64,000 bases of DNA. It comes from Mesostigma viride (Eukaryota > Streptophyta > Mesostigmatophyceae > Mesostigmatales > Mesostigmataceae). Below the pieces are notes generated by a model. The model was not told the DNA's origin. It ran no database searches and saw only the letters and a list, made by a program, of their open reading frames with translations. Position 1 is the first letter of the stretch. Each line of letters opens with the position of its first letter. The translations under genes and the position numbers were made by a program. Positions 1-11,410 of this stretch are shown one piece after another. Location: contig RPFO01002334.1 in the NCBI GenBank assembly GCA_009746045.1, positions 46,898 through 110,897 of the forward strand, given 5' to 3'.

Positions 1-636
1 GATGACAGCATCCATACCAGGGACAATACTGGAGAGAGGGATTTTAAAGTGGTCCAGAGGAACTGCACCCACCCCTGTGACACTGAGCTCATTAGCTGAG
101 ATAAGCACCCCAGGATAGGATACAAAAGGTTCCCCCAACAAGGTGTTACCAGAGTACCCCTCCACCACCTGGAAGGGTGTCTGAATACCAAGTATAGGGA
201 GCATCACTTGTCCCACTACATCCAGTGAGCTTTGGCCTGAGAAATCCTGCACCCGTGCCCAAAATGAAGGTGCAATCTCAAGACCAGGGATGGCTTGTGC
301 ACTGATCACACTGACCTGTGCCTGAGTGTCTATTGCCAGGGTCCAGGGGTCCTGACTAGTGCACACAGCTGAGACTTTTGCCAACCCTGCGGCCACAGCA
401 GCTTGTTGCTTATGTGACCTGTGTAATGCTTGCAAGGCGACTGCCAATCTTGACCTCAGAGCGGGAGGGTTGGCAGACAATTTGGTGCCTTGGGGCTGAG
501 CTAATGCTTCCAACCCAGCTACCTCGTGCCTGGTTAAGCAATCCCCAGGTTGTGAAGTGGGCCTGGCTTCACTGAGGGTGGAAGGTTCACAGAGGGTGCT
601 GTGGTGCTGTCAACAGCAGTAATTGGTGGCTCAGAG
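1..636 (-). pseudogene. RE1 pol: retropepsin-like aspartic protease segment, partial
   Basis: Reading the minus strand in the frame with codons starting at multiples of three is open from 636 to the left edge. It contains the protease active-site block LAIDTQAQVSVIS near 310-340, a V-D-F-S-G segment, and a flap-distal motif of the LLGEPF type. These match the proteases of RE2 (DTNSQVSIIG) and RE3 (DTNAQVSVMG). The integrase frame closes at 534 in a different phase, so integrase and protease are separated by a one-base frameshift in this copy; in RE2 and RE3 they are continuous. The protease lies downstream of integrase, which is not the standard copia order. Confidence 0.7.
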
Positions 637-1556
637 CTACTGCTGGGCATGCTGGAGTTGCCAGATAGAAGTAGTGAGTCCATGCTTAAAGACTCTTCCC
701 CAGGCACGTCTGCCATGGGAGAATAATACTTCTTAATTCTATGACAGCTCACCCTGTGACGCTTCCCATTGATATTGTGCTTGACCTCCACGGTCTTGCT
801 GTTTTTGGTAAATCCACGGATGGTAACTGGACCTAGCCAAGTTCCAACCTTACCAAAGCTGTTTTCCTTGTAATAGAGAACTTGATCACCTTTTTGGAAT
901 ACTGGCCTGGAATGGGTTTTATCTTTTTCTGCCAGTTTTGCTGAGGTTTGTGCACGTGCAGTGTTGTACAGTGCTATCACCTCTGGGGGATATACACCTG
1001 CCTGCAGGCCTGCTGGGATTACTTCACCCCACGTGGCATGCAAGACAGGTCTCATGTTTAGGGTTGTGCACATTTCATGACACCAGAGTGCCCTGTCACA
1101 ATAGACCCCTGAAGTAGCATCCTTGGAAGGATTTTTGGCTAGTAGGGTTTTGACAGATCTGATGGTTCTTTCAATGACCCCCTGACCCTCATGATCTTCC
1201 AGCCCAGCAATCTCTATTGCTTCACACCCTTCCAGGTCAGTCAGACAAGAAAATTGTTGATCAAGCAAAATTCTGTCAACTGGGTAGAATCTGGGTAAAG
1301 CAATCATGAGTGCAACACGTAGCTGCCCTGCAGACATGCCAGGTAGGGGTTCCATTACTGTGAACCTGGACCATGAGTCTTTTAGGATCAGGTAGGGTTG
1401 GACATCTTTGTTGATGTGCATCACATCCCCCACTATCATGCCCCTATTGGTGGAAGGAGTTGCAGTATGCCATTTTTGAGGTTTGGGGCTATTGAACTGA
1501 CATTCTTGACAGTGTTGTCTAGCCAGTTTTACTGCATTCCTGAGTTGTTTTCCCAT
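534..1556 (-). pseudogene. RE1 pol: integrase core and C-terminal region
   Basis: A DDE-type retroviral integrase fragment of 340 codons. The N-terminal zinc cysteines are visible as CQEC near the start. The catalytic acidic residues fit the D at GDVMHI, the D at LLDQQF and the E at GVIERTI. A C-terminal SH3-like part follows (FGKVGTWLGPVTI). The His pair of the zinc finger (HLAMGH) lies just upstream in the other frame, at the end of 1529-2173. The equivalent sequence in RE4 has six C residues near 22,065 where RE1 has five near 1,565, so the break is a one-base homopolymer deletion. Confidence 0.8.
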
Positions 1557-1996
1557 GCTACTACCCCCAGCCGTCTGGCCAGTTCCTCAGCCACTGTTTC
1601 ATGACCCATGGCTAGGTGCAGCTGATGAGCAAGCTCCTTGATATCTATGGAGTTGTCAACAGTAGGGGTTAGTGCTTTTATGTAAGGTTCCAGAACAGGG
1701 TGTTGGGAGGACAGTAAGGTTGCTGCCTCAAAATCAATTATGCCCTGGTTGCCATCCCCAATGGTAATGAGATCATCATCCTCAGAGTACATAAGGTGAG
1801 TGAACTCACATTGATTTGGGTAGCGAGGCCTGTTGCAACGGCTGCCTGGAGGCCCCAGGGGATGACGTGCGTGCCAGCAGCCCGGGCAGAGATCCACCCC
1901 GTTGGCCAGGGAGTCGTTGTTGGGGCAGTTGTGCCGTGCGTGCCCTCGTTGGAAGCACCTCAGGCACCTTATGGACCCCCCAGGGTTGCCAGGCTG

Positions 1997-2027
<31 letters not shown>

Positions 2028-2121
2028 CCCTGCTGGGACCGGTTCTGGCCCTGCTGGGACCTGTTGTTGTTGTTGTTTTGGCCCTGTTGGGACCTGTTGT
2101 TATTGTTGCCCTGCTGGGACC

Positions 2122-2152
<31 letters not shown>

Positions 2153-2173
2153 GGGGTTGCCATGCAGGGGCAC
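1529..2173 (-). pseudogene. RE1 gag/pol: Asn/Gln-rich linker, CCHC nucleocapsid knuckle and integrase zinc-finger start
   Basis: The reading begins in long CAA/AAC tracts encoding runs of Asn with RSQQG repeats. It continues through a zinc knuckle C-x2-C-x4-H-x4-C (CLRCFQRGHARHNC) that would bind the genomic RNA in the particle. It ends with the His pair of the integrase HHCC finger (HLAMGH). No stop separates nucleocapsid from integrase in this family, unlike the UGA seen in RE2 and RE3. The Asn run differs in length and phase from the gag frame upstream, probably by slippage in the trinucleotide repeat. Confidence 0.7.
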
Positions 2174-2913
2174 ACGGTGCCACGTGTTGCCACGCCCCTG
2201 AGAGCCACTGCCCCCTTGGTGGGAGGACTTGTGGGTCTTGGGTGCCCCCCCTGGCTGGCCTGCCCCTTGCGTTTGTGGCCTTGGACACCCTGGACCTTGG
2301 GGTCCTGGGCCTGGTTGTTGCCAGTACCCAGGGGGTCCACTGCCTCCTCGATATAGAGCATGGCAGCTCTGAAGTTGTCCCAGAGGGACTTGAGGCCTGT
2401 AAGCAGGGTAGCCAGGACAGAAGGTTGCAAATTAGCTTTTGTTAGCCAGGTGTGGATGAGATACCTTGGTTGGAGCTTGAGAAGCTCAAGGTCTTTCTCA
2501 ATCATTACCCTGTATGTTTTTGCATCCCCAGAGAGGTTATTCTTGTTCACCTTATATGCAGCAAGCCAGTTGAAACGTTCTACTGCTTCCATGTGGTTAT
2601 TGGTAAGCACTAGCTGTTTCAGATCAGTGATAAAGGTAGGCCACTGTTCAATGGCTGCTTCAGGTGTCAGGGTACGTTCCTGATAGGTTTGAATCAATGC
2701 TCTGATTGCAGGAGATGATTGATGGAATGTGGAGGAGGCCCTGAGAGCCTTAAACTGATGTCTAAGGTTAAGACCTTCCATCCCATACTCCAAAGCAAAA
2801 ACAAATTGCTTAGCTTGTTCAACAGTGTGACCCTCAGGCAAGCCAGCAATATTGATTTTGGATTCCTTTTTATGAGGGTTAAACACACCTGTGAGAGGGG
2901 GGTTGGCCCTCAA
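1969..2913 (-). pseudogene. RE1 gag: capsid-like region
   Basis: A 314-codon frame with a predicted mostly helical body (residues 1-200), consistent with a copia-type gag capsid. It is followed by a basic, Gly/Pro-rich tail that runs out of frame in the CAA/TTG repeat tract (a Thr run in place of Asn). The true continuation is the 1529-2173 frame. The start at 2,913 overlaps the preceding frame's stop as ATGA, but this is probably chance in a frameshifted gag. The family relationship is inferred from position and the following CCHC knuckle rather than from a diagnostic motif. Confidence 0.6.
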
Positions 2914-4602
2914 GAAGCGTCGGTTGCTTGTTGCAGGCGGGTGGGGTCCAGGTTGATGGTCCCCCGCTCATACCGCGACATCAGGGCGCGCAGGCCCTCG
3001 ACAGTTTGCAGCTGGTTAGCTGTTAACTGCTGATCTTGCAACGAGGCCAGCTGGGCCTGGAGAATGGCGAGCTGTTCCAGGACATCCCCGCTCCTTGGGG
3101 GGGCCTCAGCAGGCCTGTTGGGTGCCTGTGGCACCTCTGCACCTCCCCCCAGGGCCTCCTGGGGTCCTGGCCACCCCCCCTGGTTTGGGAGGGGGCCCCA
3201 ACCCACAGGGCGAACCTGGGGTGGTGGGGGAGGGGGAGGGGGGTCATGGTGGCCCTGGGGGAGCCCGGGGGTGTCCGGGTAACCCCACTGGGTCCAGCCC
3301 CATCGGTGGAGGGGCGGGCAGGGGTGTCTGCCTCTGCTCTCCTCCTGGCCTCCTCCCGCATGAGACGCTTCATCTCCTTGCGTACCTCATGCTCCCGGAG
3401 GGCTGCCTGAAAGGCAGCCTCATCCTCGGGTATGTCAGGGAGTGGTTCTCCCATGATCATAGCAGGCCGGACTGGACAGTCCGCCTCTTTGCCCTTCCTC
3501 GCACCCAGGGCCAGCAGTCCCTCCTTGTACTGCAGGGGTTGGGGGGAGAGGGTTTCTTGCTGGTGGTTTCCAGCGGGGGGGCTTCTTCAGCTACCACCCC
3601 ATGTTTGGCCAAGATGGCCTCCGTGACCCTGGCTTGGGTGATGGAGGACATGGTTTTAAAGTGTGCTGACCGAGCAAGCTCGGCCAGGTCTTGACTGTCC
3701 GCATAGTCCATGGGATAGTCAGCATTTTTTAAGAGGTCACGTAACCGCTGGGTGGCCTCGCGGTACGCGTCCGCCATCGCCTGGTGGGTAGCCAGGCGAC
3801 GGGCGGCTTCCTCTTCATATTCTTGCCGCTTAGCGGCGAGCCGAAAAGCCGCCTCTCGGCGGACCTCTCGGTCCCGCTGCCGCGCTCGGCGTTCTTCATT
3901 TGCCACCAGCGCGGCCTGCTCGACCGCCAGGAGCGCTGGGGTAAGATTGATCTCAGTCTCCCCATCGGGGAGACTGGCAGTGTCGGATACCTCATCGTCG
4001 GACATTGGTTGTCCGGCGATGGGTTCCACAGGTTTTCGCACCACCCGTGCGAGTTTAATACTCTCCATGTCCTTCTTCTTGCGAAGAAGGGACGCAGAGG
4101 GTCGCCCAAACGTTAGCTCAATGTGGTTATGTCCCTGGGCGAAAGGGACATTAAGGTTTGATGTGGCGGGACGAAAGGTAATCGTCCCGTCCGGTGCCAC
4201 CGAGGCCGTCTGACGGGGCATACGCTCCCGAAGAGATGGCAACGTGGGGCCGGACTGTGGAGCCTCAGTGGGGTTTACCACCGAGGTCTCCGCAGCCATG
4301 GCCGCGCCAGCCGTGGTTGCGGCTGGGGCGGCCGCCGGAGTCGAGGGTAAGCCGGTCTCCCCGGGGGGAGCCGTCTCGGCCTCCGGCCTCGCAGGGGAGG
4401 GGGGTAGGTCGGTCGGCTTTGCAGCCGCCGTCCCCTCGTCCTGGCAACCATTGTGAGTCTTTTTGTTCTTTTTCTTTTTCTTGGAAATGGCCGCATCGCC
4501 AGCCGGCTTCTTGTTGTTGTCTCTGGGCATCCGCCGATCCTGCCCATCATCATCCTCGTTGTAGGTAAGCTTCTTAGCGACATTCTTGTTCGTGATAGCC
4601 AT
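2910..4602 (-). pseudogene. RE1 gag: N-terminal low-complexity and coiled-coil region, broken into three frames
   Basis: The first frame, 4602-3457, starts 18 bases inside the 5' LTR and encodes Lys-rich and Ala/Pro-rich sequence. A strongly charged helix rich in Arg, Glu and Ala (codons about 215-300) follows and is a likely coiled coil. Frames 3460-3023 (EVRKEMKRLMREEARRRAE) and 3206-2910 (LEQLAILQAQLASLQDQQL) continue the helical character. The phase changes fall in G/C homopolymers near 3,200-3,300 and 3,540-3,580. RE4 keeps a remnant of the Ala/Pro-rich part at 23,473-23,736. I recognise no enzyme domain here; it is assigned to gag by position. Confidence 0.55.
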
Positions 4603-4620
4603 GGTAGCAAATAAAATTCA

Positions 4621-5092
4621 AGTTAGAATGCGGTGGGATATATTGCTTGAGAACACTGAAGCTGTGAGCAATGAATTGCTTGGTTCATTAGAAAATAGGT
4701 TTACCCTTTATCAACGTTCCTCTCACCGGCTGCGCCGCCAGTGACCGTTGGGTGCAGACCGTTGGCCCGAGGCCGCACGATGACAGGTAGCTGTCTAGTC
4801 ACTGCATCGTGCGATCACAAATCAATGCACGCTGCAGTACGGTCCCTATCTAGGATACTCTAGTACCGTCCAATGACAGGACACTACGTATACTGGGTAC
4901 TGACATCTGTCACGTACCTCAGTACCCAAAGTACCTATCTAGGGAAACGTATGCGACTCGACTAGCATTCCTATCTGCATAGCCCACGTGGTATTTATAT
5001 TCACATACCAACGTAGGTTTACAAGGCTTATTCATACGTTGTATTCACAATGCCTTTGAGACTTAGTCTACAGCAAAGCATGGAGACTAACT
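4621..5092 (-). repeat. RE1 5' LTR
   Basis: 472 bp running from AGTTAGAATG to GGAGACTAACT on the plus strand, so both strands begin AGTTAG and end CTAACT. Nearly the whole sequence recurs at 23,972-24,458 in RE4 with small indels. The gag start codon lies just left of it at 4,602. The boundary at 5,092 is supported twice: RE2 LTR sequence starts at 5,093, and unrelated sequence starts at the equivalent position in RE4 (24,459). Confidence 0.8.
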
Positions 5093-5326
5093 CCTATCAA
5101 TTGACCATCAAGTCCTGTACAAGTCCTGTCAACGTCCTGCGGACTATCAAAGTGACACTTGTACATCCTGTGTCCGTACGCGCCCACAGTGGCGCGCCGG
5201 GTACTGTCGGCACAGCCTAGGAAACGTCATAACTTTTACGTTCCTTAACCAAATGAGGCGTTCAAGGTGCCGTTGGAAAGAGCGTAACAATCTCTATCCA
5301 TCTAACGTAAATCCTTTACGTTAACT
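5093..5326 (-). repeat. RE2 3' LTR, distal part (the rest is separated by RE1)
   Basis: Identical by eye to 12,939-13,113 joined to 21,145-21,203. It ends in GTTAACT. The other part of this LTR must lie left of RE1, outside the window. Confidence 0.8.
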
Positions 5327-5349
5327 CCAATCCCTTCTTTTCTTTAGGG
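5327..5349 (-). other. RE2 polypurine tract
   Basis: On the minus strand a purine-rich run (AAAGAAAAGAAGGG) directly precedes the LTR start, the usual plus-strand DNA primer. RE3 has the equivalent at 13,812-13,830 with the same spacing. Confidence 0.6.
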
Positions 5350-6277
5350 ACCACATCCCCTGCCAGGGACCCTTGAAGTAGCTTGAAATGTCCTTCACTC
5401 CAGCTTGAAGCTTGAACAGATGTCTTTAATGGCCATTGCCATTCCCCCAGCCTTTTCTTTTAAGGAACTGGAAAAGAAACAGATCTGCCACAGGGAAAAA
5501 CCATTCCATGAGAAATGGATAAAAACCTATGGAAGTGGCATTACAGAGTACCACCAGATATTAGAAGCACACAAAATTAAATACATACAGGTTAATTCTA
5601 TGAGGTCTTCTCCAGGAATTAATCCCATCACCTCGGTAGAGCCTCCAGTACAATGACCTTCTGGCGGTGAGTTACATTAATCCCAGATACTAATCCCATA
5701 AAACCCAGTACATATTGAATATAAGTACAATAAATCCATGACAATTAAAATACCACTTGACAAAGTAAGGCGTATTACAATAGTTTGCCTGTCATTCTCT
5801 CAACAGGGGTCTATTGGCGCCCGTCTTACGGCGCCCGTCTACTTGCCAGATGGTAAACTGCCACAGCAAACAAATGACAAAATGAAACACATAGGCAACA
5901 ATTAAATCCTGCCCTGGGGAACTAGGGAAGTCTGAACAGGCAAACACCTGAACAGGCCAGCTTGTAGAAACATAATACCAGGGAATCGAACCCCGCCCTA
6001 TAAACCCCAGAATAAAGGTTCCCAGACCATTGTGAGAAGTATGTACAAATATACATTTCTTTTAAAATAGAATACATGGTCTGTAATGGACCTGTCAACC
6101 TTGTGTAGTCAACAGCATGAACCCCAGCCAAAACCTGGCTGTATCCTGAATAAAATCAGAGTGAGTGTACCATGGTCCATGAGCCTTAGTACAGACTAAA
6201 ATACAGGTATTATGCCAGTCACAATGCTGACACTACCACACAATCTGCTCTCCAATGCCCTATAACCATGCACCAGC
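5350..6277. other. RE2 3' untranslated region
   Basis: No credible gene. A motif GGGAATCGAACCCCGCC at about 5,979 recurs in the same place in RE3 (about 14,357), so it is a conserved piece of the retroelement 3' region rather than a tRNA gene. Short open frames here are unconvincing. Confidence 0.5.
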
Positions 6278-7021
6278 TTAGACAGCTTGCTGAGATGGGT
6301 CCATCAGAGACTGAAGAACCTTGTATTGCACTGCTGCCTTCTGCACTAGCTTGGTCAAAGCATCAGCAGGATTGTCAACCCCAGGGATATGCTCAATATT
6401 GGCCAAGGAGGACAACTCCTTAAGAAGGAGATAGTCCAAGTCCCTACTTCTGGCCATCTGCCTGTGCACAAACTGCACCATCCCCATGGAGTCTGTTTTT
6501 AGAAGAGTGGTAACCTGAAGTGGCCAAGGAGTGTTAGAAGTCATCTGATGAAGCAACTCCTTCAGATAAAGGCTTGTGTGAATGCCTTCACAAATAGCCC
6601 TGCATTCTGCCACATCACTGCTGACAGCCACCCGTTTGTGCAGGCGACTAAACCAGCTCACCAAACTCCCCAGGCCTTCCTGTCTGAGCACAAAGAGCCC
6701 TGCAGCCCTGCCCCTGACCTTGGAGACCTGCCTGCTGTCCATTGAGCTGTCCACATACAGCTCCATGCAAATGGGTTGTGATAAATCCACTGCAGACAAC
6801 AGAATGCCAGATGAAGCCCTGACCTGATCAGCCACCTTGGCAGACCCTAGCTCCACCAGCATGTCATCAGGCAACCTGGCTATGACCATAAGGTCTGGCC
6901 TGGAAATGCCCGCCACCCAAGCAACCATGCCCCTCACCATGGGACACAGTGCCTGTGTGATGACTGGAGGAAGCTTGCTAATGAGGGTCTCTTGATAATC
7001 ATTGCCCCCCACCAGCAGCAT
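6278..7021 (-). pseudogene. RE2 pol: end of RT and RNase H
   Basis: Copia-type RNase H segment of 247 codons. The acidic residues fit D in LYVDSSMDSRQ, E in DVAECRAICEGI, D in KTDSMGMVQF and the terminal NPADALTK. The sequence continues the RT frame of 6,934-9,636 after a phase change at a C7 run (about 7,030), where RE3 remains open. It degrades the RNA strand of the RNA:DNA hybrid. The copy is broken only by that shift in this region. Confidence 0.8.
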
Positions 7022-9636
7022 ACGCCACTCCCCCCCTTCTTTACCAGTGTGGCCTCCATGCCCACAAACAGGAGAGGCTCATTCTCCACCTGCCATTGCT
7101 CCCTACCCAGAGGAAACTTGGACTTAATGATGGAGATCAGCTCCTTAAGCCACGACGTGGGAGCTATCAGATGTAGGTCATCCCCGTGCAGCGAAGCATA
7201 CACTGGCAGGCCTTCCCATTGCCCCAGAAACAGACAGGGGTCTACAGGAGAGACCTTCAAGTTGCAATGCTCCTTCAGGAAACGGTTGAGAGTCTCCCTC
7301 CAGATTATTGGACTTGACCTCAGGCCCTCCAGGCCCTTGAGGATTTTAAGGAACTCTGTGTGAATGTCCCTTTTCCATACAGCAGGCACCCTGACATAGA
7401 AAGGCGTCTTGCCCTCCCACTTTTCCTGTGCCACATCTGCATCACCCTCCAGAAATGCCCTCTTGAAGTCTACCACCACTGAGCCATAGTCCAAGCCCTT
7501 GTTGAGAAGGCCTAGAAATACACACAGCAGCAGCCTCCAAGTATCATGCAACATGCCAGGGGTATACAACTCCTCAGCAGTGCACTCACCAGTACCCTTG
7601 AACTCATTCAGCACTGGCCTTACATGTGGTACCTTGACCCCGTCCACCTCCTTCATCTTGATGACAAACTTGAGCTTGAGTAGACGTCGTGCAGGAGGCA
7701 GGTCATTGACAGGTTCCACGCATTTCTTGGAGATCCAGTCCTCCCCAGATTTAATCAGACCCAGTGTGACCTGGGGACACATAATGGGAGAGGACATGAG
7801 CTTCACCAGGCCTTGGTAGTTGATAGGGCTGTGTCCAGCAAGTGAGTGAGGACCAATGCCCAAACTGCTTGGATGACTAGCAGCTGGCAATATGAGGTCA
7901 TCTACCAAGGGCTCCTGCCCCTGGCACACTTGCACACGCTTAACCGACCTGGTTACTGCACGTGATAGGTGAGTGGTCCTGAAATTAATCAGTGGGACCT
8001 GACCAGCCCCTTCCTTAGTCAGGAGAGAGGACGTGATCACTACTCCATCCTGGCATAGGAAATTCTGCCCCAGAAGAGCAGGTCCTTGATAGCCCTCCAA
8101 GACACAAAATGCAGTGTCCTGTCCAAGGATAGGAATAGATACCTCACCCAGTACCTTCACGTATACCCCGCCACTGAAGTCAGACACAAACTGATAGCTG
8201 GGCTCAGTCATGCTGTACCCTGCTGCAGCTCTGGTCCCAATGATGGAAACCTGAGAATTAGTGTCTACCTCTAAGGCAGTGTCCAGCCTCAGATTGCCAT
8301 GCCACCTGAGCTTGGCTACCTTGGGCTGCTTCTTGGCTCTTTGTAGAGCCCCAATCAATCCAGCCAAACTTGTCCCCCTGGGCTTGGTTAGTGCCTTGGG
8401 CTTGACAGTTGACTCCCCAGCTGTTGACCTTGCAGCCTGTTCAACAAGTACCTCTGCAACCTGGCCAGGGCTGACAGATTCCCCTGCAACAGATGTGGTC
8501 GTTGCGTCAGTGATGTCACTTGGGACCTGAAAATCCTGCAGATCCTGTGAGCCTTGTGCCTGACTGCCCTCATTCATCAGGTTAGGCTTGACATATGACC
8601 AACTCAGCCGGTGTACATGCTTTGGTTCGTCCTCCATGCTGACCAAGCATGCGTGGCTAGCTTCATCAACCTGGGTAACCACCCCAGGACTCCAGCTACC
8701 ACGTTTGCCATAAAGGCTAGGTTCCTTCCAAGCTAGGACCTTCTGACCCACTTGTGGCTCCAGCATCTTCCAACCCCGGTCCTTCTCCCTCAGCTTGGCA
8801 AAGGTGACATGTGCAGCATGTTTCCAGCCCTCCAGCACATGTGGTGGGCACAGGCCATGATATAGACCCATTGGGCTGACAGCAACTCCATCATAGTAGA
8901 AGTTAACCCTGCTGTTCAGCTGCTGCTCCACGTTCCTCAGCCATGCACTCCTGACAAGTGCAGGTGCAGACAAGGGTACCCAGTCTTCAGAGATGATCAA
9001 TTTCTTGACCTCCTGGATTGCCCTCTCGATAGCACCCTGCTGCCCATGAGCCTCCCTAGGTGTAACCAGCAACTCAGGAAGGGTAGGATCACCCTTGAGA
9101 TGCTGAAACTGCATGTCCACCTGGATCCTTGTGGTAGGAAACTTGGCTCTTACATTCTGCAGGGCAGCCAGCAAGTACCTGTTCTTCATAGAAGGTAAAT
9201 GCTCCAGCACCTTGTATTTTGTGTACCTGTCCACGCACACCAACAGTTGCATGCCCCTGATGTGTTGGATATCACACTGCAGATCACCAATGCTCTGAGG
9301 TAGAGCTTTGGCATGTGATTTCCTGGGCTTGTTGGAGGACAACTGGCACTTACACCGTGAGGCAGCTTGCTGACACGCCTTGAGAAGGGGTGCCCTGCCC
9401 ATTCGGAAGGCAAAGTTGTTTGACAGAGAAGTGGCATGCCCAAACATGTTGTGGATTCGGGCACCCAACTCCTGGTACACAGAGGAAGCAGTCCCTGGCA
9501 CAGTCAGGACTGTGCTGTCAGGTTGTCCAGCATCACCATGCTGACTTCCATCCTGTTCTGACTCAGAGCCTGAGTCATCAGTCACCCTGCTCATGCCCAA
9601 CACCTGGACCGCCAGCAGGGACCACATGCATACCAC
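6934..9636 (-). pseudogene. RE2 pol: integrase, aspartic protease, reverse transcriptase
   Basis: Domains in order: integrase zinc finger (HNMFGH with CKC), DDE core (D in LQCDIQHI, D in IQVDMQF, E in GAIERAI), SH3-like tail (GKRGSWSPGVVTQV), then the protease (EVDTNSQVSIIG and LLGQNFL), then a copia-type RT (VLNEFKGTGEC, DFKRAFL, LEGLRSSPIIW, and active site HGDDL). RNase H follows in the next frame. The order integrase before protease is shared by RE1 and RE3. Upstream, the frame shifts near 9,590 from the segment that runs on from gag through UGA (9,910 to 9,578). With the shift at about 7,030, this copy cannot make an intact polyprotein. Confidence 0.85.
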
Positions 9637-9910
9637 CAGAGGCCTTCACACCCCTCTGTGGTTGTACATTGGTTTCTCTCAAAATGAGAGGTCCACCCTC
9701 GTGCCCAGCACGAGGATGCATGGGGTCAGACATTCTTACAGCTGCACCAGCTGTCAAGGACGTCTTCATAGGAACCTGTACCTCTCCAGGTGACCTGGGG
9801 CCATCCTGAACCTGGAGATCACCCTCTTGTTGCCCAGATATAAAATCTGCATTGGAGCACCTGGCCTCCCCCCTGAGTGAATTAAGGTGTGTAGGGGTTG
9901 CCTCAGACAG
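9578..9910 (-). pseudogene. RE2 pol N-terminal leader, in frame with gag after UGA
   Basis: After the gag stop UGA (9,913-9,911) the same frame continues open as CUG UCU GAG and so on to 9,578, covering a Gly/Pro-rich leader that precedes integrase. RE3 has the same layout with UGA CUU. The frame then breaks by one base before the 9,636 reading. The in-frame continuation after UGA argues for stop-codon readthrough as the way pol was expressed. Confidence 0.6.
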
Positions 9911-11020
9911 TCACTGCTCCTTGTTGTCTTCTTGCTGACTGCCCTTTGAAGGCTGGCCTGCCTGGGACTTGTTTTTGTTGTTGTTGTTGTTATTCTTGTT
10001 GCTGCCCTGGCCCTGGGTCTTCTTGAAGCTGGGACACTCCTTCTTGATATGCCCCCACCCCTTGCACAGGTAGCATTGTATCTTTGACTTGCCCTGGCCA
10101 CCGCCCCCGTTGTCAGATGCGTTGCCCTGCTTGGGCTGACCACCCACCCGCCTGAACACCGACTTGGAGTGTGACCTCCCGTCAGGGTCGGGTGAATGAT
10201 TGGCCTTCCGCTTGTTGTGGTTGCCCCTACGCCCTCCTTGGCTTCTGTCAGCCTCAGACGATTTGGAGCCCCCCTGGGTACGCCCACCTGCCTGGGTTGC
10301 CTTCACTGCTGGCACCCCACCCTCAAACAGCTCCTCAGCTTCAAGAGCTTGCTTGATGATGACCTTGTAGGCCTTCAGGGTGGAGTGAGGAGCACACATG
10401 ACCTTGAGGGATCCACGTGTGGCCTTATCCAGCCCAGAGACCTTCAACCAGTTGGTCAGGGCTATGTTGTCTGCCACGTTGAAACCGTGGGCCCTGCCTT
10501 CCTCAACCATTTTGCAATAGTTAAGGAAATTCTGGATGAGATCCCCTTTGACCTCCCACCCTTGATACTTGTCTTGCCAATGGATGCCGACCTTCTTGCG
10601 TTGGTCTTCCAGCAGCTCCTTCAGCTCAGCTACATACAGTGCCCAGGCCTTATTGGCCTTCTTGCACTCCCTGGTCAGGTCCTTAATCTGGTCAGTACAC
10701 TTGCCAAAAGTGCTACTTCCTATCCAGATTTGATAGTAATTTGTACCACCGTACAAGCTAGGGAACCCTTCCAATCCTTCCACAAACTCTTCAGCCTGCT
10801 TAGGCTTGGAGTCTGAGGTTACAGGCTGCAGCTGATTAACAATTAAAAGACCCTGTGTGGTGAGATCAAAGCCATGAACAGCTTGTGCATTATTATTATT
10901 GTGAGGAATGTTGGTAATCTCTCCGGTAACCCCCACGTCATCTACGTGAGCGGTCCCACTACCAGCACCACCATTATTCCCACTGGCTGGGGCACCTTTG
11001 CTACGGCGCCCGTCTGCCAT
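9911..11020 (-). CDS. gag: RE2 gag polyprotein
   Basis: Intact 369-codon gag. It opens MADG, like the RE3 gag leader MEDG, then has an Asn-rich segment and a helical capsid-like body (residues about 55-230). A basic Gly/Ser/Arg-rich linker follows, then one CCHC zinc knuckle (CYLCKGWGHIKKEC, near residue 310) and a Lys/Asn-rich tail. It would assemble the particle and bind RNA. It ends in UGA with CUG following and an open frame beyond, so a gag-pol readthrough product is plausible. The capsid assignment is by layout; the knuckle is clear. Confidence 0.8.
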   Translation of the reverse strand: MADGRRSKGAPASGNNGGAGSGTAHVDDVGVTGEITNIPHNNNNAQAVHGFDLTTQGLLIVNQLQPVTSDSKPKQAEEFVEGLEGFPSLYGGTNYYQIWIGSSTFGKCTDQIKDLTRECKKANKAWALYVAELKELLEDQRKKVGIHWQDKYQGWEVKGDLIQNFLNYCKMVEEGRAHGFNVADNIALTNWLKVSGLDKATRGSLKVMCAPHSTLKAYKVIIKQALEAEELFEGGVPAVKATQAGGRTQGGSKSSEADRSQGGRRGNHNKRKANHSPDPDGRSHSKSVFRRVGGQPKQGNASDNGGGGQGKSKIQCYLCKGWGHIKKECPSFKKTQGQGSNKNNNNNNKNKSQAGQPSKGSQQEDNKEQ

Positions 11021-11196
11021 TCTGCACTACAAGCTATTCAAAGAACACCTTAGCAAAGCAGCAGAAAAAGTATGTACAAAATTTTGTCACAACTGCCGCC
11101 TGCGCCGGTGTCGCCGCCGCCCCCGCGAATTGCCGCCGAAAATTCGACAAAATGTCGACGAGCACTGGATAAAAATTTGGCTGACTCAGTAGTCGA
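11021..11196. other. Spacer upstream of RE2 gag
   Basis: Contains GCC-rich sequence and no gene. It is bounded on the right by the first palindromic element. Confidence 0.4.
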
Positions 11197-11410
11197 AGTT
11201 ATTATAAATAGTGACGGAACCTTTTTGCCACTTGGGCAATTAGGTCCGTCACTATTTATCCGGCGAAAACCACTCGCCGGTATCTATTCCGCGTTAAGTT
11301 CACGTGAACGTGGCGCGGAATTGATACCGGCGAGTGGTTTTCGCCGGATAAATAGTGACGGACCTAATTGCCCAAGTGGCAAAAAGGTTCCGTCACTATT
11401 TATAATAACT
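11197..11410. mobile_element. Foldback/MITE-like palindrome, copy 1 (214 bp)
   Basis: Nearly perfect inverted repeat over its whole length. It starts AGTTATTATAAATAG and ends with the reverse complement; arms of about 95 bases surround a centre with GTTCACGTGAAC. It encodes no protein. An equal-length copy lies at 11,609-11,822. I could not define a target-site duplication. It lies inside RE2, between gag and the upstream ORF. Confidence 0.75.

Larger units (their letters stand above)
1..5092 (-). mobile_element. RE1: Ty1/copia-like LTR retrotransposon, 5' part, cut by the left window edge
   Basis: Minus-strand element whose 5' LTR is 4,621-5,092 and whose gag, CCHC knuckle, integrase and protease follow toward position 1. 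RT, RNase H and the 3' LTR lie outside the window. It is inserted in the left LTR of RE2: the 234 bases right of 5,092 equal the distal part of the right RE2 LTR, which continues uninterrupted there. Several frames are broken, so this copy is a pseudoelement. RE4 is a second, more decayed member of the same family, sharing the LTR and integrase sequence. Confidence 0.85.

Noticed and set aside
1796..2445. Plus-strand Cys-, Val- or Leu-rich frames
   Set aside because: Antisense translations of the CAA/TTG tract in RE1 gag.
5405..5656. 83-codon plus-strand ORF
   Set aside because: Lies in the RE2 3' region on the wrong strand with no recognisable motif.
5975..5995. GGGAATCGAACCCCGCC as a tRNA fragment or SINE
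   Set aside because: It recurs at the same place in the RE3 3' region, so it is part of the retroelements; no further tRNA features.
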